This document shows positions 31,674 to 43,887 of a stretch of 64,000 bases of DNA, piece by piece. Under the pieces are notes generated by a model. The model was not told the origin of the DNA. It did no database searches and saw only the letters and a list, made by a program, of their open reading frames with translations. A program made the position numbers and the translations under genes. Origin of the DNA: UBA7396 sp034676185 (GTDB lineage: Bacteria > Patescibacteriota > Gracilibacteria > BD1-5 > UBA6164). The stretch spans positions 1 to 64,000 of the forward strand of contig JAUCCN010000001.1 of assembly GCA_034676185.1 (NCBI GenBank). Direction: 5' to 3'. Within the stretch, counting starts at the first letter, position 1. Every line of letters begins with the position of its first letter.

Positions 31674-34319
31674 ATGAAATTTTTTGTATATTTATACTAT
31701 TACTTATTACAATTAAGATATAATTTTCATATTTCTTGATATGAAAATATTGATTCTCAAAAGCATTATATTATTTTTCCAAATCACCAAGCACTAGTTG
31801 ATCCTCAAATAGTCGTAAGTATCATTGGAAAAAAAATTTCTCTCTCACCTGTAATTTCTGAAACCTATTATAATATTCCTATACTGAAATTTTTTTTCGA
31901 AATAATGGGAGCCGTTTCTATGTGAGATATTCAAAGAGGTACAGGAAATAAAGAAAGTATAAAAAATGCATATAATAATTTAGAAAAATGAGTTCAAAAT
32001 AAAAAAAATATACTCTTATACCCATCTTGACAACTCTATAGTCAATGATTTGAAGTAATTAGATGAAAAAAAACAGCTCATCATTTAGTTTCTATACTCC
32101 CTAAAGATACAGAAATACTTTTAGTAAAAACAACTGGACTTTGGGGAAGTATTTGGTCAAAAGCTTGGGATGGAAATACTCCAAATTTTGCAAAAACTTT
32201 TTTAAAAACATTCTTTATACTTTTAGGAAATATATTTTTTCTTACTCCTAAAAGAAGTATTTTTATAGAGATAAAAAATGCTACCAAAGAACTCAAAAAT
32301 ATAAAAAATTTAGATGAATTTAATAATTATTTAGAAAACTTTTATAATAAGGATTGAGAAGAAGAAGTTCTCTATAAAAAACACTTCTTTTATTTTAATA
32401 ATACAAAAAATAAAACTCCTCCAAAAATAATTGTATGATCTTTAAAAGAATCTTGAGAAAATAAAGTCATTGATGAAAATCTCATTCCTCAAGAAATAAA
32501 AGAAAAAATTATCTCAAAAATTGCTGAAATGAAGAAAATCGATGTAAAGACTCTTTCTCTCTCTTCTTTTCTCATTAATGATCTATATTTTGATAGTCTT
32601 GATAGCGCTGAAATCAAATCATATATTCAACTTCATTTTAAAAACTCATCAAATCCACCAATCACTTCTCTCAAAACTATCTGAGATCTTTGTATGATGG
32701 CTTTATGAAAATCTGAAAATCAAGAAAATATTAAACCATGCTCTTGGTGAGAAAATAAGGAAGAAAAAAATCTTTTTGAAATCATTCAAAAAAATCAAGA
32801 AAAATTATGAAATTTTGCATCAATTCCAGCTTTATTTAAAGCAGTTTTTTCAAAAAATCAACACACGCCTTTTGTATATGATAGTATTTTAGGAATGCAA
32901 ACAAGAAAAGATTTTCTTATAAAAGTCTATCTACTCTCATGATATATAAAAAAAATTGAGTGAAAATATATAGGAATTATGCTTCCAAGCTTATCATCTA
33001 GTAGCCTGTTAATTATGGCAACTTATTTTGCCTGAAAAACTCCTGTTATGCTGAATTGGACTTTATGAGAAACTTCTCTTCTTCACTCAGTACAATTTGC
33101 AAATCTTGATACTATTCTCACTTCAAAAAATTTTTATGAGAAAGTAAAAAATGAAGCAACTGAAAAATTATCCAAAAAGTATATTTTTTTAGAAGAATTC
33201 CTCAAAAATATTTCGATATGAAAAAAAATCTCTGCTTTACTTCAAAGTATATTTTTCCAAATTCCACGTATTCATATTGATAATGAAGCCGTAATTCTCT
33301 TTACATCTGGAAGTGAATCCCTTCCAAAAGCAGTCCCACTCACCCATAAAAATCTCATAAGTGATATTCTTTGATCACTCTATCACTTCCCTATTACACA
33401 AGCAGATATATTACTCGGTTTTCTTCCTCCTTTCCATAGTTTTTGATTTACTATCAATACGATTATGCCTCTCATTTCTGGTCTTAAAGTAGCATATACT
33501 CCTGACCCAAATGATGCAAAAAATATTTCAAATATCATAACTCATTGTCAAATTTCAGCTCTTACTTCCACTCCAACTTTCTTAAAAATGATTTTAAAAG
33601 TTTCTACTCAAAATGATATAAAAACTCTTAAATATGCTGTAGTTTGAGCAGAAAAATGCCCTAAATCTTTAGCAGAAATTTTTACAAAATACTGTCCAAA
33701 TGGAAAAATTTTAGAATGATACGGAATTACTGAATGCAGTCCTGTTATTTCTATAAATCCCCCTAATAAAGCCAAACTCTGAAGTGTATGACTTCCCATT
33801 TTTTGAAGTGATATAAAAATTATTTCTCTTGAAAATAATGAAATACTGTGAAATAATATAGAATGAATGATTTATTTTTCTGGAGACAATGTATTTTCTT
33901 GATATTTAGATAAAAATTTAGAAAATCCTTTTGAAGAAATAGAAGGAAAAACATATTATAAAACAGGAGATTTGTGATATAAAGATGATGATGGGTATTT
34001 ATACATTACTGGAAGATTAAAAAGATTTATAAAAATAGCTGGAGAAATGATTTCACTCCCATTTATAGAAAATATTTTAATACAAAAATATGGTCTTGAA
34101 AATGAAAATATTTTAGCAATAGAAGCCAAAGAAGAAAATGGAAATATTCAAATAGTTCTCTTTTCAACAAAAGAAATACTTTTAGAAGAAGCTCAAAATC
34201 ACTTAAGAAATTCTTGAGTCAGTAATTTAGTAAAACTCTCAAAAGTAGAAAAAATTGATGAAATTCCAATTTTAGGAACTGGAAAAATTGATTATAAAGT
34301 ATTAAAAAATAAGATTTAA
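31674..34319 (+). CDS. aas: Acyltransferase - acyl carrier protein - acyl-ACP synthetase fusion (Aas-like)
   Basis: The protein is 881 aa with three domains. Residues 1-230 are a PlsC-type acyltransferase: FPNHQALVDP holds the H-x4-D site and LLYPSGQLYS the later motif. Residues about 265-345 are an acyl carrier protein, with LYFDSLDSAEIKSYI carrying the D-S-L phosphopantetheine Ser. The remainder is an adenylate-forming synthetase: LFTSGSESLPKAVPLTH (P-loop), LEGYGITECSP, YKTGDLGYKDDDGYLYI, GRLKRFIKIAGEMIS, and GTGKIDYKVL with the C-terminal Lys. Aas in other bacteria loads fatty acids on ACP and re-acylates lysophospholipids. The built-in ACP is unusual. A phosphopantetheinyl transferase and an MFS transporter lie downstream. 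Confidence 0.88.
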
Positions 34320-34412
34320 TTTTAAATAAAAATTGACTTTATAATTAATTTTAATATTGTTAACTATATTAAATATTAACTTAATAAATTTATTTTTTTA
34401 ATATTCTATATT

Positions 34413-36722
34413 ATGGATGATTTAAAAATTTTACAAGAAGAAAAGATTTCTTCTAAAAGCACTTCTGATATGATAATTGAAAAGATTATCCCAATTATTT
34501 GAAGTCTTTTAATGGCAAGTGGAGTCGGATATTTACTCTATACAAATATTTGGGTACATTTAGATGAAATCATAAGAATAATAATTGGTTTTTTAGGAAG
34601 TATCTTTATAATGGTAAGTTGAATAAAGTTTTGAAATAAACTGAAATATTTCTGAGAAGTGGTTTCTAGTATTTGAGTATTACTCTTTTATTGAACTTTA
34701 ATTTATGCCTCTAGATCTAGCATAGAAGTTAATGCTATATTTCCAGAAATTTCAGCATTATTTGTGGGATTTATTTTTACTACTATTGTTTCTTATATAG
34801 CAAAAGCAAGAAATTCTAGCAGTATCATTATGATAGCATTGCTTGGTTCCTATTTGCTCCCTTTTGTAATTGGACAAAATAACTCTTGGCAACATAGTAT
34901 TTCATTTAATTCATTTTTAATTTATTTTACTGCAATAAATGGAACTTTATTTTTTCTATCAAAAGAGTTTAATATGAAAAATATTGACATTATAAATAGA
35001 TTATGAATTATTTTTGCAACTTCTTCTCTTTATTTTTTATCATACTACCAAACATCTCCATCAAATACATTTTTATGATGAGATATATTTTCAGCAATAT
35101 TATTTTTAATGATCGCTTTATTTTGAATAGGAAGTTTACTTATAACCTATAAAGAGAAAGAAAATAAATCATCTTGATATATTGCTCTGTGATATATATT
35201 AACTATTTTTTGGTATCTTATCAATATAAATTTTTTATCTTTAAGTGATTCTATAAAATGAATATTTTTTATTTGTATCACTCTTGCTTGTTTTGTATGA
35301 TGGCATACTCTATGAGAACAAAAAGAAAAAAGTGAACATATTGCACTTTATATCTGAGGAATTATTTCAGCAATATTTGCTTTTAATATGTTTGTAGAAG
35401 AAGTAAATCAATTTATTTCTATAATTATCAGTTATAGTAGTCTTATTTTTGCATTTTTATATACTCAATGACATGCAAAAAAAGAAAGACTTTTTTCCTA
35501 TTTTTGACTCAGTTTTTTTGGTTTTATGTATGCAATTTTAAATTTGTGAGATACAAAAATATTTTCTGATACTCTTTTATTTATTTTAGCTACTATTCCT
35601 ACTCTTGCTGGTATTTTTATTACTCAAAAAGATGATGACACTACTAAGCAACTTGCAAAAATATATTCAATATTTTGAGGAATAGTTATTCTTTGGGCAT
35701 TATTTAACTATTTTTTCTATAATATAGATATGACTTTGGTACTGTTTTATATTTTACCAATAGGGGTATTATCATATATTCACCTGAATTCAACTCTCAA
35801 AATAGAAACAAAAACTATTATTTTAAGAGTCACTTTAGTTTGGTTTGTATTATGATTTTTAGGAACATTTTTCACACTTTTAGGGAATTTATATCCTTCT
35901 CCAAATTATACTTCTCTTTTTACATTTTTTGAAAATCCAATGATGTACTATGGTTTACTCTGAAGTATTATTTCATATTTATGAATATATCTTTCGCATA
36001 AACTTGATGAAAGTGAAGTTTATTACCATCCAACTTTTCTAGCAGCTATTTTATTTTACTCAACGATTGCTTTATTTGGAGCACAAATAATTATTGCTCT
36101 ATGAAATGATTTAGGGTTTTGAGAAAGATCTTGAGGTTTAAGAGCAGTATTTATCACTATTTATTGGATAGCTCTTGGTATTTTTGCTATTTTTGAGTGA
36201 GTAAAAAAATGAATTGATTATGATAGTGAGAAAAAAATTTGAATTGTACTTATATTTATTACTTTGGCAAAAATTATTTTCTACGATATGACAACTATGG
36301 AAATGGATAATAAAATAATAGTTCTTATTATTATTTGATGAATGCTTTTAACACTTTCATATTTTATTCAAAAAAATGGATGGTTAAAAACTCAAAATAC
36401 TCTCAGCAAAAAACCTCAAAAGAAAAAAATCATCAATCAAAAAATTGAAAACATAAATGTAGATAAAATTCAAGCCATACTTTTTTCTCAAAATGATGGA
36501 AAAACTTTTACTATAAAATCAAAAAATCTTTTCAAAATAGCGATATTAATACAAAATAAAAAAGAAAAAACTCAATTCGAAGCATGAGAATTACAAGAAA
36601 TTTATGATTATATTTTAGAAAACTATTCGTCCACTCTTTCAAAAGAAGATTTTAAAAAGCTCAATTGAATTTTAAAAACTTTTGTAGATATTGGGGGAGA
36701 ATTTACATTTAAGAAAATATAA
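34413..36722 (+). CDS. DUF2339 polytopic membrane protein
   Basis: The protein is 769 aa with some two dozen hydrophobic segments, short N- and C-terminal soluble ends, and no enzyme motif that I can see. IIPIIGSLLMASGVGYLLYT and GFLGSIFIMVSGIKFGNKL near the start match the DUF2339 pattern. Function of the family is not established. The gene overlaps the following phosphopantetheinyl transferase by one base (TAATG), so the two are translationally coupled. A TTGACT promoter-like site near 34331 precedes it. Confidence 0.65.
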
Positions 36723-37279
36723 TGCTACAAATTATTTATATAACTGCTCAAGTCTTAAAAGATTTCAAACAAAATGCTTGATTTTATTATAAAGAAAAAT
36801 CTATTGAATGAAATATATGAAGATATTTTTTACAAAAACATCTTAAATATCTTCCTCAAACAGATATCAATGGAATTCCTCTTTTTGAAAAAAATTTTTT
36901 TTGGAGTCTTTCACACAAAGAAAATCTTATTTTTATAGGATGGGATAAAAAAGAAATTTGAATTGATATTGAAATACTAAAACCAAGAAATGAAGAAATT
37001 TTTTTGCTTCACAGTGATAAAGAATATAAATTATTATGAGAAAAAAATCTCATACATTTCTATATTCTTTGGACTTTAAAGGAAAGTATTATAAAAGTTT
37101 TTCTTTCTAGCATTGATATACTGAATGAAATTAAAATTTTAAATATGAATAAAAAGAAAGAAAGAATAGATAATTTTCTCTTTGAATATCATTTTACATG
37201 AACACTTCAAAATATATGATGGAAATGATCTGTTGGGGTAAAAAATAATATTATCTATGCTATTTGTAAGAAAATATAA
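36722..37279 (+). CDS. 4'-phosphopantetheinyl transferase, Sfp type
   Basis: The protein is 185 aa. FFWSLSHKENLIFIGWD carries the S-x-S-H segment. EIGIDIEILKPRN has the G-x-D-x-E metal motif, and ILWTLKESIIKVF the W-x-x-K-E-S motif. These are the three landmarks of Sfp/AcpT-type transferases, which move phosphopantetheine from CoA to the Ser of a carrier protein. The only carrier domain in sight is the ACP in the fusion at 31674, so that is its likely substrate. Confidence 0.85.
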
Positions 37280-37347
37280 AATATCCCTTTGTTTACTTTT
37301 TTAGTAAAATACACATACTTAATTATTTATCTAGTTAATATTATATT

Positions 37348-38529
37348 ATGATAAAATATAAAAATCTCTTACTTGTATTTGGGTTGATTACTATTTGGAG
37401 TTTATTTTTTGCTCTTTATAAATATTTTATGTGGTGAATTTTTAAAACTGATATCATCACTTTGCAATATATTTCAGGGTATTTAAGTATTGGAACGATT
37501 GGGTCTTTTCTAATTGGATGACTTTTATATGAACTTTTTAAAGAAAAAAAATACCACTTTTTTATTAGTTGTGCAAGTATTGTGTGTCTTATAATTATAT
37601 TTTTTCTTGCAAATAAAAATATAGATACAACTCTTTTAGTTGGATGAATTACTCTTATTCTTTGATTTTTTTATTGACTTTGGTGAGTTTTGAGAAATAT
37701 TTTAATCGCATGACAAATTCAAGAAACTTGATTTGGAGATACAAAAGTAAACGGAATTGCAAATATTTTCTTTATTACTTCTATTATTATTTGATCTATT
37801 TTTTGAGGACTTATAGCAGAAAAATTAAATATTATTTGAATTTGGATTATTGCTTGATTGCTTTTTTTATGACTCATTTTATGAGCTTCTTTTTCTTACA
37901 AAAGTATACAAGAAAGCATTTCTTATAAACAAAAAATAAGGGAATATAAAAAAAATTATCTCAAAGATTTTATGTTTATTTTTAAAAAATATGGAGTTAT
38001 TATGATTTTTGTCTCTCTCATTATCACTATTGGAACTATTTTATCACAAAAAGCTATCGAATATTTTGTAGAATTTGGAGGAAAAACAAGTTCAGGAGCC
38101 GCAGTAATTTTACTTTATAGTGCTGTATGAAGTATTGTATGAAATATAATTTCTATGAAAATTACAGAAAATAGATGGTTTTATTTCTTAATTTTTTCTC
38201 TTTTATTTGCTTTTTGTTGTTTTTTATTTCCAAGTTTTTTTTCTAGTTTTACTTCTACATGAATACTCGCATGAATTGCTTGAATATTCTTTTGAATGAG
38301 CTATAATTTACTTGAATCATACTTTTTTAAAAAAATTGGAGATGATGATAAAAAACCATATGGTGCAGTAAGTTTGTGAGTGATTACAAGTATTATTATA
38401 GCTCTTATGATGTTTGGTGTAGATATAATCGGAAAATGATTTGGTGTAGAGGGAGTATATTATTTTATGGGAGTTATAGTATGTATTATTGGAATAAGTA
38501 TTTTTTCTTTCCAACATACTCTAAAATAA
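37348..38529 (+). CDS. Major facilitator superfamily transporter, possible lysophospholipid transporter
   Basis: The protein is 393 aa with about 12 membrane helices. GLWGVLRNILIAGQIQE and GFGDTKVNGIANIFF look like the cytoplasmic loop region of MFS carriers. In Escherichia coli the MFS protein LplT brings lysophospholipid to Aas and is encoded beside it. The neighbourhood here (Aas-like fusion upstream, same strand) suggests the same role. Substrate specificity cannot be read from the sequence. Confidence 0.65.
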
Positions 38530-38599
38530 TATAAAATATATTTTTCAACAAAAATAACTCTTATTAAAATATTAATATTTATTTAAAAATTATACAATT

Positions 38600-39022
38600 A
38601 TGAGAACTATAAATACCGATCTAATAGAGAAAATCTTAAAAGTAAATGATATTTTTTTAAAATTTGCCCAAAGTAATATTTTTCATTGAACTGGACTTAC
38701 GCCAACTCAGTTTAATATTTTATGAGAAATTATTTTAGAAAACTGACTTCTTATCAATCATTTAAAAGAAAAACTTATTATTTCTCCTCCTGCTCTCAGT
38801 CAACTGTTAAATAGAATGGAAAAATCATGATTTATCGAAAGAAAATTATCAAAAACAGACAAAAGAGAAATTAAAATTTCTCCAACCAAAAAAGCTATAG
38901 AATTATATAATACTATTAATGAAAAATATATTACTATAGCTTGAGAAAAACTGTGAAATATAAAAGACAAAGATAAAGAAATTATGATTAAATTCTTAGA
39001 TTATATTGAAAATAATATTTAA
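38600..39022 (+). CDS. MarR-family transcriptional regulator
   Basis: The protein is 140 aa. The winged-helix core is clear: LTPTQFNILGEIILENGLLI, LKEKLIISPPALSQLLNRME, KSGFIERKLSKTDKREIKIS. The latter is the MarR D-x-R-x wing signature. It follows the lipid-remodelling genes on the same strand. MarR-type FabT regulates fatty acid genes in other bacteria, so control of this cluster is a reasonable inference. AT-rich repeats of TTAATATT/TTAAT type upstream of 31674, 34413 and 38600 could be its sites, though such sequences are common here. Confidence 0.85.
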
Positions 39023-39026
39023 AAAT

Positions 39027-39061
39027 TTGACTTTTTTATTATCACCTATATAATGTAGGTG
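39027..39061 (+). promoter_or_regulatory. groES promoter with inverted-repeat operator
   Basis: TTGACT (39027-39032), 16 bp, TATAAT (39049-39054). CACCTA and TAGGTG form an inverted repeat that encloses the -10 box (39043-39061). It is not the CIRCE sequence, so it may be bound by another stress regulator. Confidence 0.65.
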
Positions 39062-39125
39062 CTAAGACTTAGTAATATATCCTAAAGGATACTGAAAATA
39101 AAATATTTTTTAATTTTTATTTTAT

Positions 39126-39404
39126 ATGAATATAAAACCATTACAAGATAGAATTCTATTAAAAGCAATAGAAAAAGAAAATATTACGAGTTCTGGAATT
39201 TATATACCAGAATGAGCAAATAAAGAAAGACCATACATCTATGAAGTAATAGCAGTTTGACCTGGAAAAGAATGAAAAGAAATATCAGTAAAAGTGTGAG
39301 ATAGAGTTTTAAGTTGACAATATTCTGGAGATGATGTGAAAGTAAATTGACAAGAATTTAAGATTGTTGGAATTGATTATATTTTAGCGATAGTTGAAAA
39401 CTAA
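39126..39404 (+). CDS. groES: Co-chaperonin GroES
   Basis: The protein is 92 aa. MNIKPLQDRILLKAIEKE, then SSGIYIPEGANKERPYIYEV (mobile loop and start of the barrel), AVGPGKEGKEISVKVGDRVL and GIDYILAIVE match GroES along its length. The last G of PEGA is TGA. It caps the GroEL ring encoded 38 bp downstream. Confidence 0.96.
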
Positions 39405-39442
39405 AATTACAAATACCTTTTTATCTTTTAACCCATAAACTT

Positions 39443-41080
39443 ATGTCAAAACAAATAAAATATTGAGATGAACTCAGAGCAAAAATGTTTACTTGAATAG
39501 AAACTGTTGCTAAAACAGTAACTCTTACTATGGGACCAAAAGGAAGAAATGTTATTCTTGATAAATGATATGGAATTCCTCAAGTTACCAATGATTGAGT
39601 AACTATTGCAAAAGAAATTGAGCTTGAAGACAAATTTGAATCACTTTGAGCAGAGCTCATCAAAGAAGCTGCTTCAAAAACAAATGAATTAGCTTGAGAT
39701 GGAACAACAACAGCAACTCTTTTAACATATGCTTTAGCAAAAGAATGACTGAGAGAAATCAGAACTGGAATTAATGCGATTGAAATCAAAAATGGTATGA
39801 GAAAAGCTGGAAGTGAAGTAATAAAAGAACTCGATAAAATTTCTAAAAAAATTACTACTCCTGAAGAAATAGCACAAGTAGCTTCTTTATCTGCTCAAGA
39901 TAATGAAGTATGAGAAATCATTGCAAAAGCTATGGAAAAAGTATGAAATAATGGTGTAATTTCTGTCGAAGAATGACAAACATTTGGATTAGAATTAGAA
40001 GTAACAGAATGAATGGAATTTGATCAAGGATATATTTCACCATATATGGTCACAAATCCAGAAAAAATGATCAGTGAGTTTCGTGATGCAAAGATCCTTA
40101 TCACTGATGGAAAAATTTCTTCTATGAAAGATTTAGTTCCACTCCTTGAAGAGCTTCTTGGGCAATGAAAAAAAGATTTAGTAATCATTGCTGAAGATAT
40201 TGAAGGGGAAGCACTAACAACAATTATATTAAATAAATTAAAATGAGTCTTAAATATTCTTGCTATAAAAGCTCCTGGATTTGGTGATAGAAAAAAAGAA
40301 ATGCTCAAAGATTTAGCTATTCTCACTGGAGCAAATATTATCACTTCTGAACTTGGAATGAAATTAGAAAATGCAACTCTAAATGATTTATGAGGAGCTA
40401 AAAGTGTATTTGCTGAAAAATGAAAAACTACTATTATCGGTTGATTTGGAGATGAAAAAGATATTAAAGCAAGAGTATCTGATTTAAAAAATCAAATTGA
40501 AAATACCTCTTCAAGTTATGATAGAGAAAAATTACAAGAAAGACTCGCAAAACTTGATGGATGAGTTGCAGTTATAAAAGTTTGAGCTGCAAGTGAAGTA
40601 GAAATGAAAGAAAAAAAATTAAGAATTGAAGATGCACTCAATGCAACTCGTGCTGCAGTAGAAGAATGAGTAGTATCTTGAGGTTGAGTAGCTTTACTCA
40701 AAGCATCAAAAGCACTTGAAAACTTTGATACTGGAAATATTGATCAAAATATTTGAGTAAGAATCGTAAAAAATGCACTTTCATACCCACTCAGACAAAT
40801 TAGTGAAAATGCTGGAAAAGAATGATCTGTAATTATCAGTGAAGTTTTGAGAAATATTGATAGTAATTATTGATATGATGCTGCAAAAGATGAATACGTA
40901 GATATGATAGCTTCAGGAATTATTGATCCAAAAAAAGTAGAAAGAGTTGCTTTAGAAGAAGCAATATCACTTGCAGGAATGTTTCTCACTACAGAAAGTT
41001 GAGTAGTGGAAATTCCAAATAAAAATGAGATCCAAACTCCCGCTTGAATGTGAATGTGATGAATGCCTGGGATGTATTAA
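39443..41080 (+). CDS. groEL: Chaperonin GroEL
   Basis: The protein is 545 aa. It contains VTLTMGPKGRNVILDKGYG, VTNDGVTIAKEIELED, NELAGDGTTTATLL (ATP site), GYISPYMVTNPEKM, AAVEEGVVSGGGVALL, and ends PAGMGMGGMPGMY, the typical Gly-Met tail. Many of these glycines are TGA codons, so this conserved protein is an internal calibration of the code. It forms a bicistronic operon with groES, ending at a strong terminator at 41108. Confidence 0.98.
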
Positions 41081-41107
41081 AAAAGAACAAACTTAAAAAT
41101 ATGAATT

Positions 41108-41146
41108 AAATATTCCAAATATTGATTTTGGAATATTTTTTTTTAT
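41108..41146 (+). terminator. Terminator of the groES-groEL operon
   Basis: AATATTCCAAA pairs with TTTGGAATATT around TATTGA, followed by a run of T (41137-41144). Confidence 0.9.
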
Positions 41147-41176
41147 AATAGAGAAAATATTTATTATAAAAATATT

Positions 41177-41944
41177 ATGCATCTTTCATTACAAAATACA
41201 TTTACTCAAACTTTCGGTTATGGAGAGAAAACTATTCAATGATTTATATTTGAACCTTCTCTTTTATATCTTCCTCATTTTTCAAATGGGGCTATCACCA
41301 GTATGAAGATGCTCAGAGAAAAAAAAGAAAATTCTCAGTCTCATCGACTCGCAAAGATTATATATAATTTAGAAAATCTTTGAAAAAATATTGGAAAAAA
41401 TTTTTGAGTAGATTTTATTGATCCGATAGAATATATTATTCAATTATATTTCAAAGATAATCTTTCCATCGCACAAATTTTTTCTCGCATCAACGGAAAA
41501 TGACTTACTTATAAAAATGAAAATGGCTTTTCAAAACTCCTGACACTGACTTTAGGATGGCATTTAAAAGATGCTGAGGAAAATAAAACAACAAAAATTT
41601 ATTCTCAAAGAACCGCAGAAAAAAGTATAAAAAAAACACTGGAAAGAAAAGATGCAAGAAAAGCAGAATTCCTTTCTTGGTTTATAAAAAATTCTCATAT
41701 TTATATAGAAAATTTAGACCAAAATATATTTAATAATTTAGTATTTAAATATGAAAAATGTATCTATATTCTTCTAAATATTTTTCAAATTTCTAAAGAA
41801 AATTTTCTCACTTTGCAAGATTTAAATATGGGAAATCAATCTTTCGCAGATAGATTCAATGAGCTTTTTATAGAATATAATATCTCTCTTCATATTTCAC
41901 ATAAAGATATTGCAAGAATATTTGAAAAATTTAAAAATAAATAA
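41177..41944 (+). CDS. Unknown cytoplasmic protein, possibly helix-turn-helix
   Basis: The protein is 255 aa, hydrophilic, with no signal peptide or membrane segment. The centre, IEYIIQLYFKDNLSIAQIFS followed by a KGLTYKNENGFSKLL stretch, has the spacing of a helix-turn-helix of the kind that reads short DNA repeats, but this is weak. The C-terminal third is helical (NLVFKYEKCIYILLNIFQI). It precedes the pilin-like gene by nine bases on the same strand, so the two are probably cotranscribed. I do not recognise the family. Confidence 0.6.
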
Positions 41945-41953
41945 TACATTTTT

Positions 41954-42400
41954 ATGAAAAAAATAAATACATGATTTTCACTTATCGAAATAATTATTTC
42001 TACCGTTATACTTACTATTTGAATCTTTTGAATATATAAACTGATTGGAAATAATATGGCAATGCTTGGAAATACTCAACAGCGTACTACTATGAAAACT
42101 CTCGAAACAAATATGAGAGAATGTATCAATTATTTTAGTTTTGATTCATTTAATAATTATGATACTTGAAGTCATTTCAGTATTCATTTTTGAAATGATA
42201 ACTTGTGATGTTTTATGGGAAGTTATAATAAAGATTATTATTTTACTTGAGTGACAATAGATAATAATGATTTTTATCTTTACGGAAATATTATAGAAAA
42301 ATCAAGTTCAAAAATAAACTTTAAACTCAATGTATTTTCTCCAGAAGTTGGAAATCTTTATAAAGAAAATATAAATTTTATCCTTGAGAAAAAAGAGTAA
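41954..42400 (+). CDS. Type IV pilin-like (prepilin N-methylation) protein
   Basis: The protein is 148 aa. MKKINTGFSLIEIIISTVIL is a canonical class III signal: basic leader, cleavage after G (a TGA codon), F at +1, E at +5, then a hydrophobic helix. The globular part has cysteines in NMRECINYF and DNLGCFMGS that may form a disulfide. It would be processed by prepilin peptidase and enter a type IV pilus or a related secretion/uptake filament. A PilT-like ATPase gene begins at 63795. Confidence 0.8.
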
Positions 42401-42413
42401 AATATACGAGGGA

Positions 42414-43685
42414 TTAATTATTCCCTACCGTTTGTTTGTCTAAAAATTCTGCAATACATGCCCTTGCTTGAGGTCATAAAATTCCTTGATTCGTTTGGGG
42501 CCAATTACATTCTGAAATTAAAAATCTTCTCATTGCAATTTGTGTATTTTCATCATATATTCCATGAAATGAAAAATTATAATACCCAGTTTCATTTAAA
42601 AAAGATTGAAGATTTTTTACACTTTCCCCTTCACTTCATACAGAAAGATTATCTTGAAATAGTGAAATATCAAATACTTTTTCTTGAAAAATATCTTCTT
42701 CAGATGCGATATTATTTTCTTGTGGAGCTTCAAAAATATTCTCTGTATTTTCAGGAAAATTTAAGTCAGGGTCTTCAAAAGGATGAATTTCTTCTTTTTT
42801 AAATACATCCATATAATTTGGCTGTAATGCACTAAAATATCAATAAAAAATTATTCCTGATACGAAAAGGAGAAAGAAAAATATCTTTTTATTTTCTCAA
42901 ATATCTTTTTTTGAAATATTATATGCCAAATGAAGTCAAAAGAATTTTCCAACTATATAAACAAATAAAACAAAAGTAAATAAAAAAATCAGTATTTCAA
43001 AAAGTCAAAGAGAATAAAAGCTCGCTACAAAAATAATGAGAAATAAAAAGAAAACATCATAAAATATCACATCATAGTCTTGTTTAATATTTTTCCAAAA
43101 TTGAAGACAAAAACTTCTCACTACTTTCCATACTACTTTTCACAGATATTTTCCTGTAATTTGTAATTTTTCTAAAATAGAAATGACAATAGATGAGATT
43201 AAAACCAGAATAAAATATGAGAAAAGTATTGAAAAATATGAAACTTCTTCTATTAAAAATCAAATTGATATCAAAAAAAGTCAACATGAAATATAATAAA
43301 AATATATTGCCCCAATATTATAAATAAGATATCCTCCAAAAATAATACATAAAATAAAAAGAAAATTTCATGAAAAAAATATGTATTGAATACTAAATCA
43401 AACAAAAAGAAACAAAACAAAATATAAAAAATTCGATATTTTTCAAAATATACCTTGAGAAAGTTCTCTATATTTTTGGATCTCTAGAGAATATTTATTT
43501 AATAAAACATATACTTCTTTTACAAAAAAATTAAATATTATATCAAAAAATGGAAGTATAAGCACAAAATATGAAAATAACACAAAGTTTGAGAAATTAA
43601 AAAGAATATAATCTTTAAAAATAATACTAAAAATTAAAATAATTCCTACAATAATATAAAAAAATAAAAATACTAATTTGAGCAT
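42414..43685 (-). CDS. Polytopic membrane protein with C-terminal peptidoglycan-binding-like domain
   Basis: The protein is 423 aa from the ATG at 43685. Roughly ten hydrophobic segments occupy the first 285 residues. A Glu/Asp-rich linker (KKEEIHPFEDPDLNFPENTE) leads to FQDNLSVGSEGESVKNLQSF and YYNFSFHGIYDENTQIAMRR, the repeat pattern of peptidoglycan_binding_1 domains (G-x-x-V-x-x-L-Q then G-x-y-d-x-x-T). The domain probably lies outside the membrane and touches the wall. A TTG start at 43718 is possible but less likely. The gene is convergent with the pilin gene, with stops 14 bp apart. Confidence 0.65.
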
Positions 43686-43887
43686 ATAGAAGTAAAAAAA
43701 ATGAAATAATTGTACCAAGAGTATATAAAAATATAGTATTTTTGCAAAAAAATTTGCATTTTTATAAAAAAATAATAAAATATTGCCGTATTATGCACGA
43801 AAGCATATATATTGTAAACAGTTCATTAAAATATACGATTTAAAAAACTCGCGTCTTTGTTATAGTTTATTATTAACTTATACGATT

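Noticed and set aside
40024..40344. Minus-strand frames inside groEL, for example 40024-40344.
   Set aside because: Antisense shadows of a conserved gene with no recognisable product.
43686..43718. TTG start 11 codons upstream for the membrane protein at 42414-43685.
   Set aside because: An ATG in the same frame at 43685 gives a normal first membrane helix, and no ribosome binding site favours the TTG.
43783..43887. Upstream extension of the S-layer protein.
   Set aside because: The extra residues are not signal-like, while the sequence from 43888 is a normal signal peptide.
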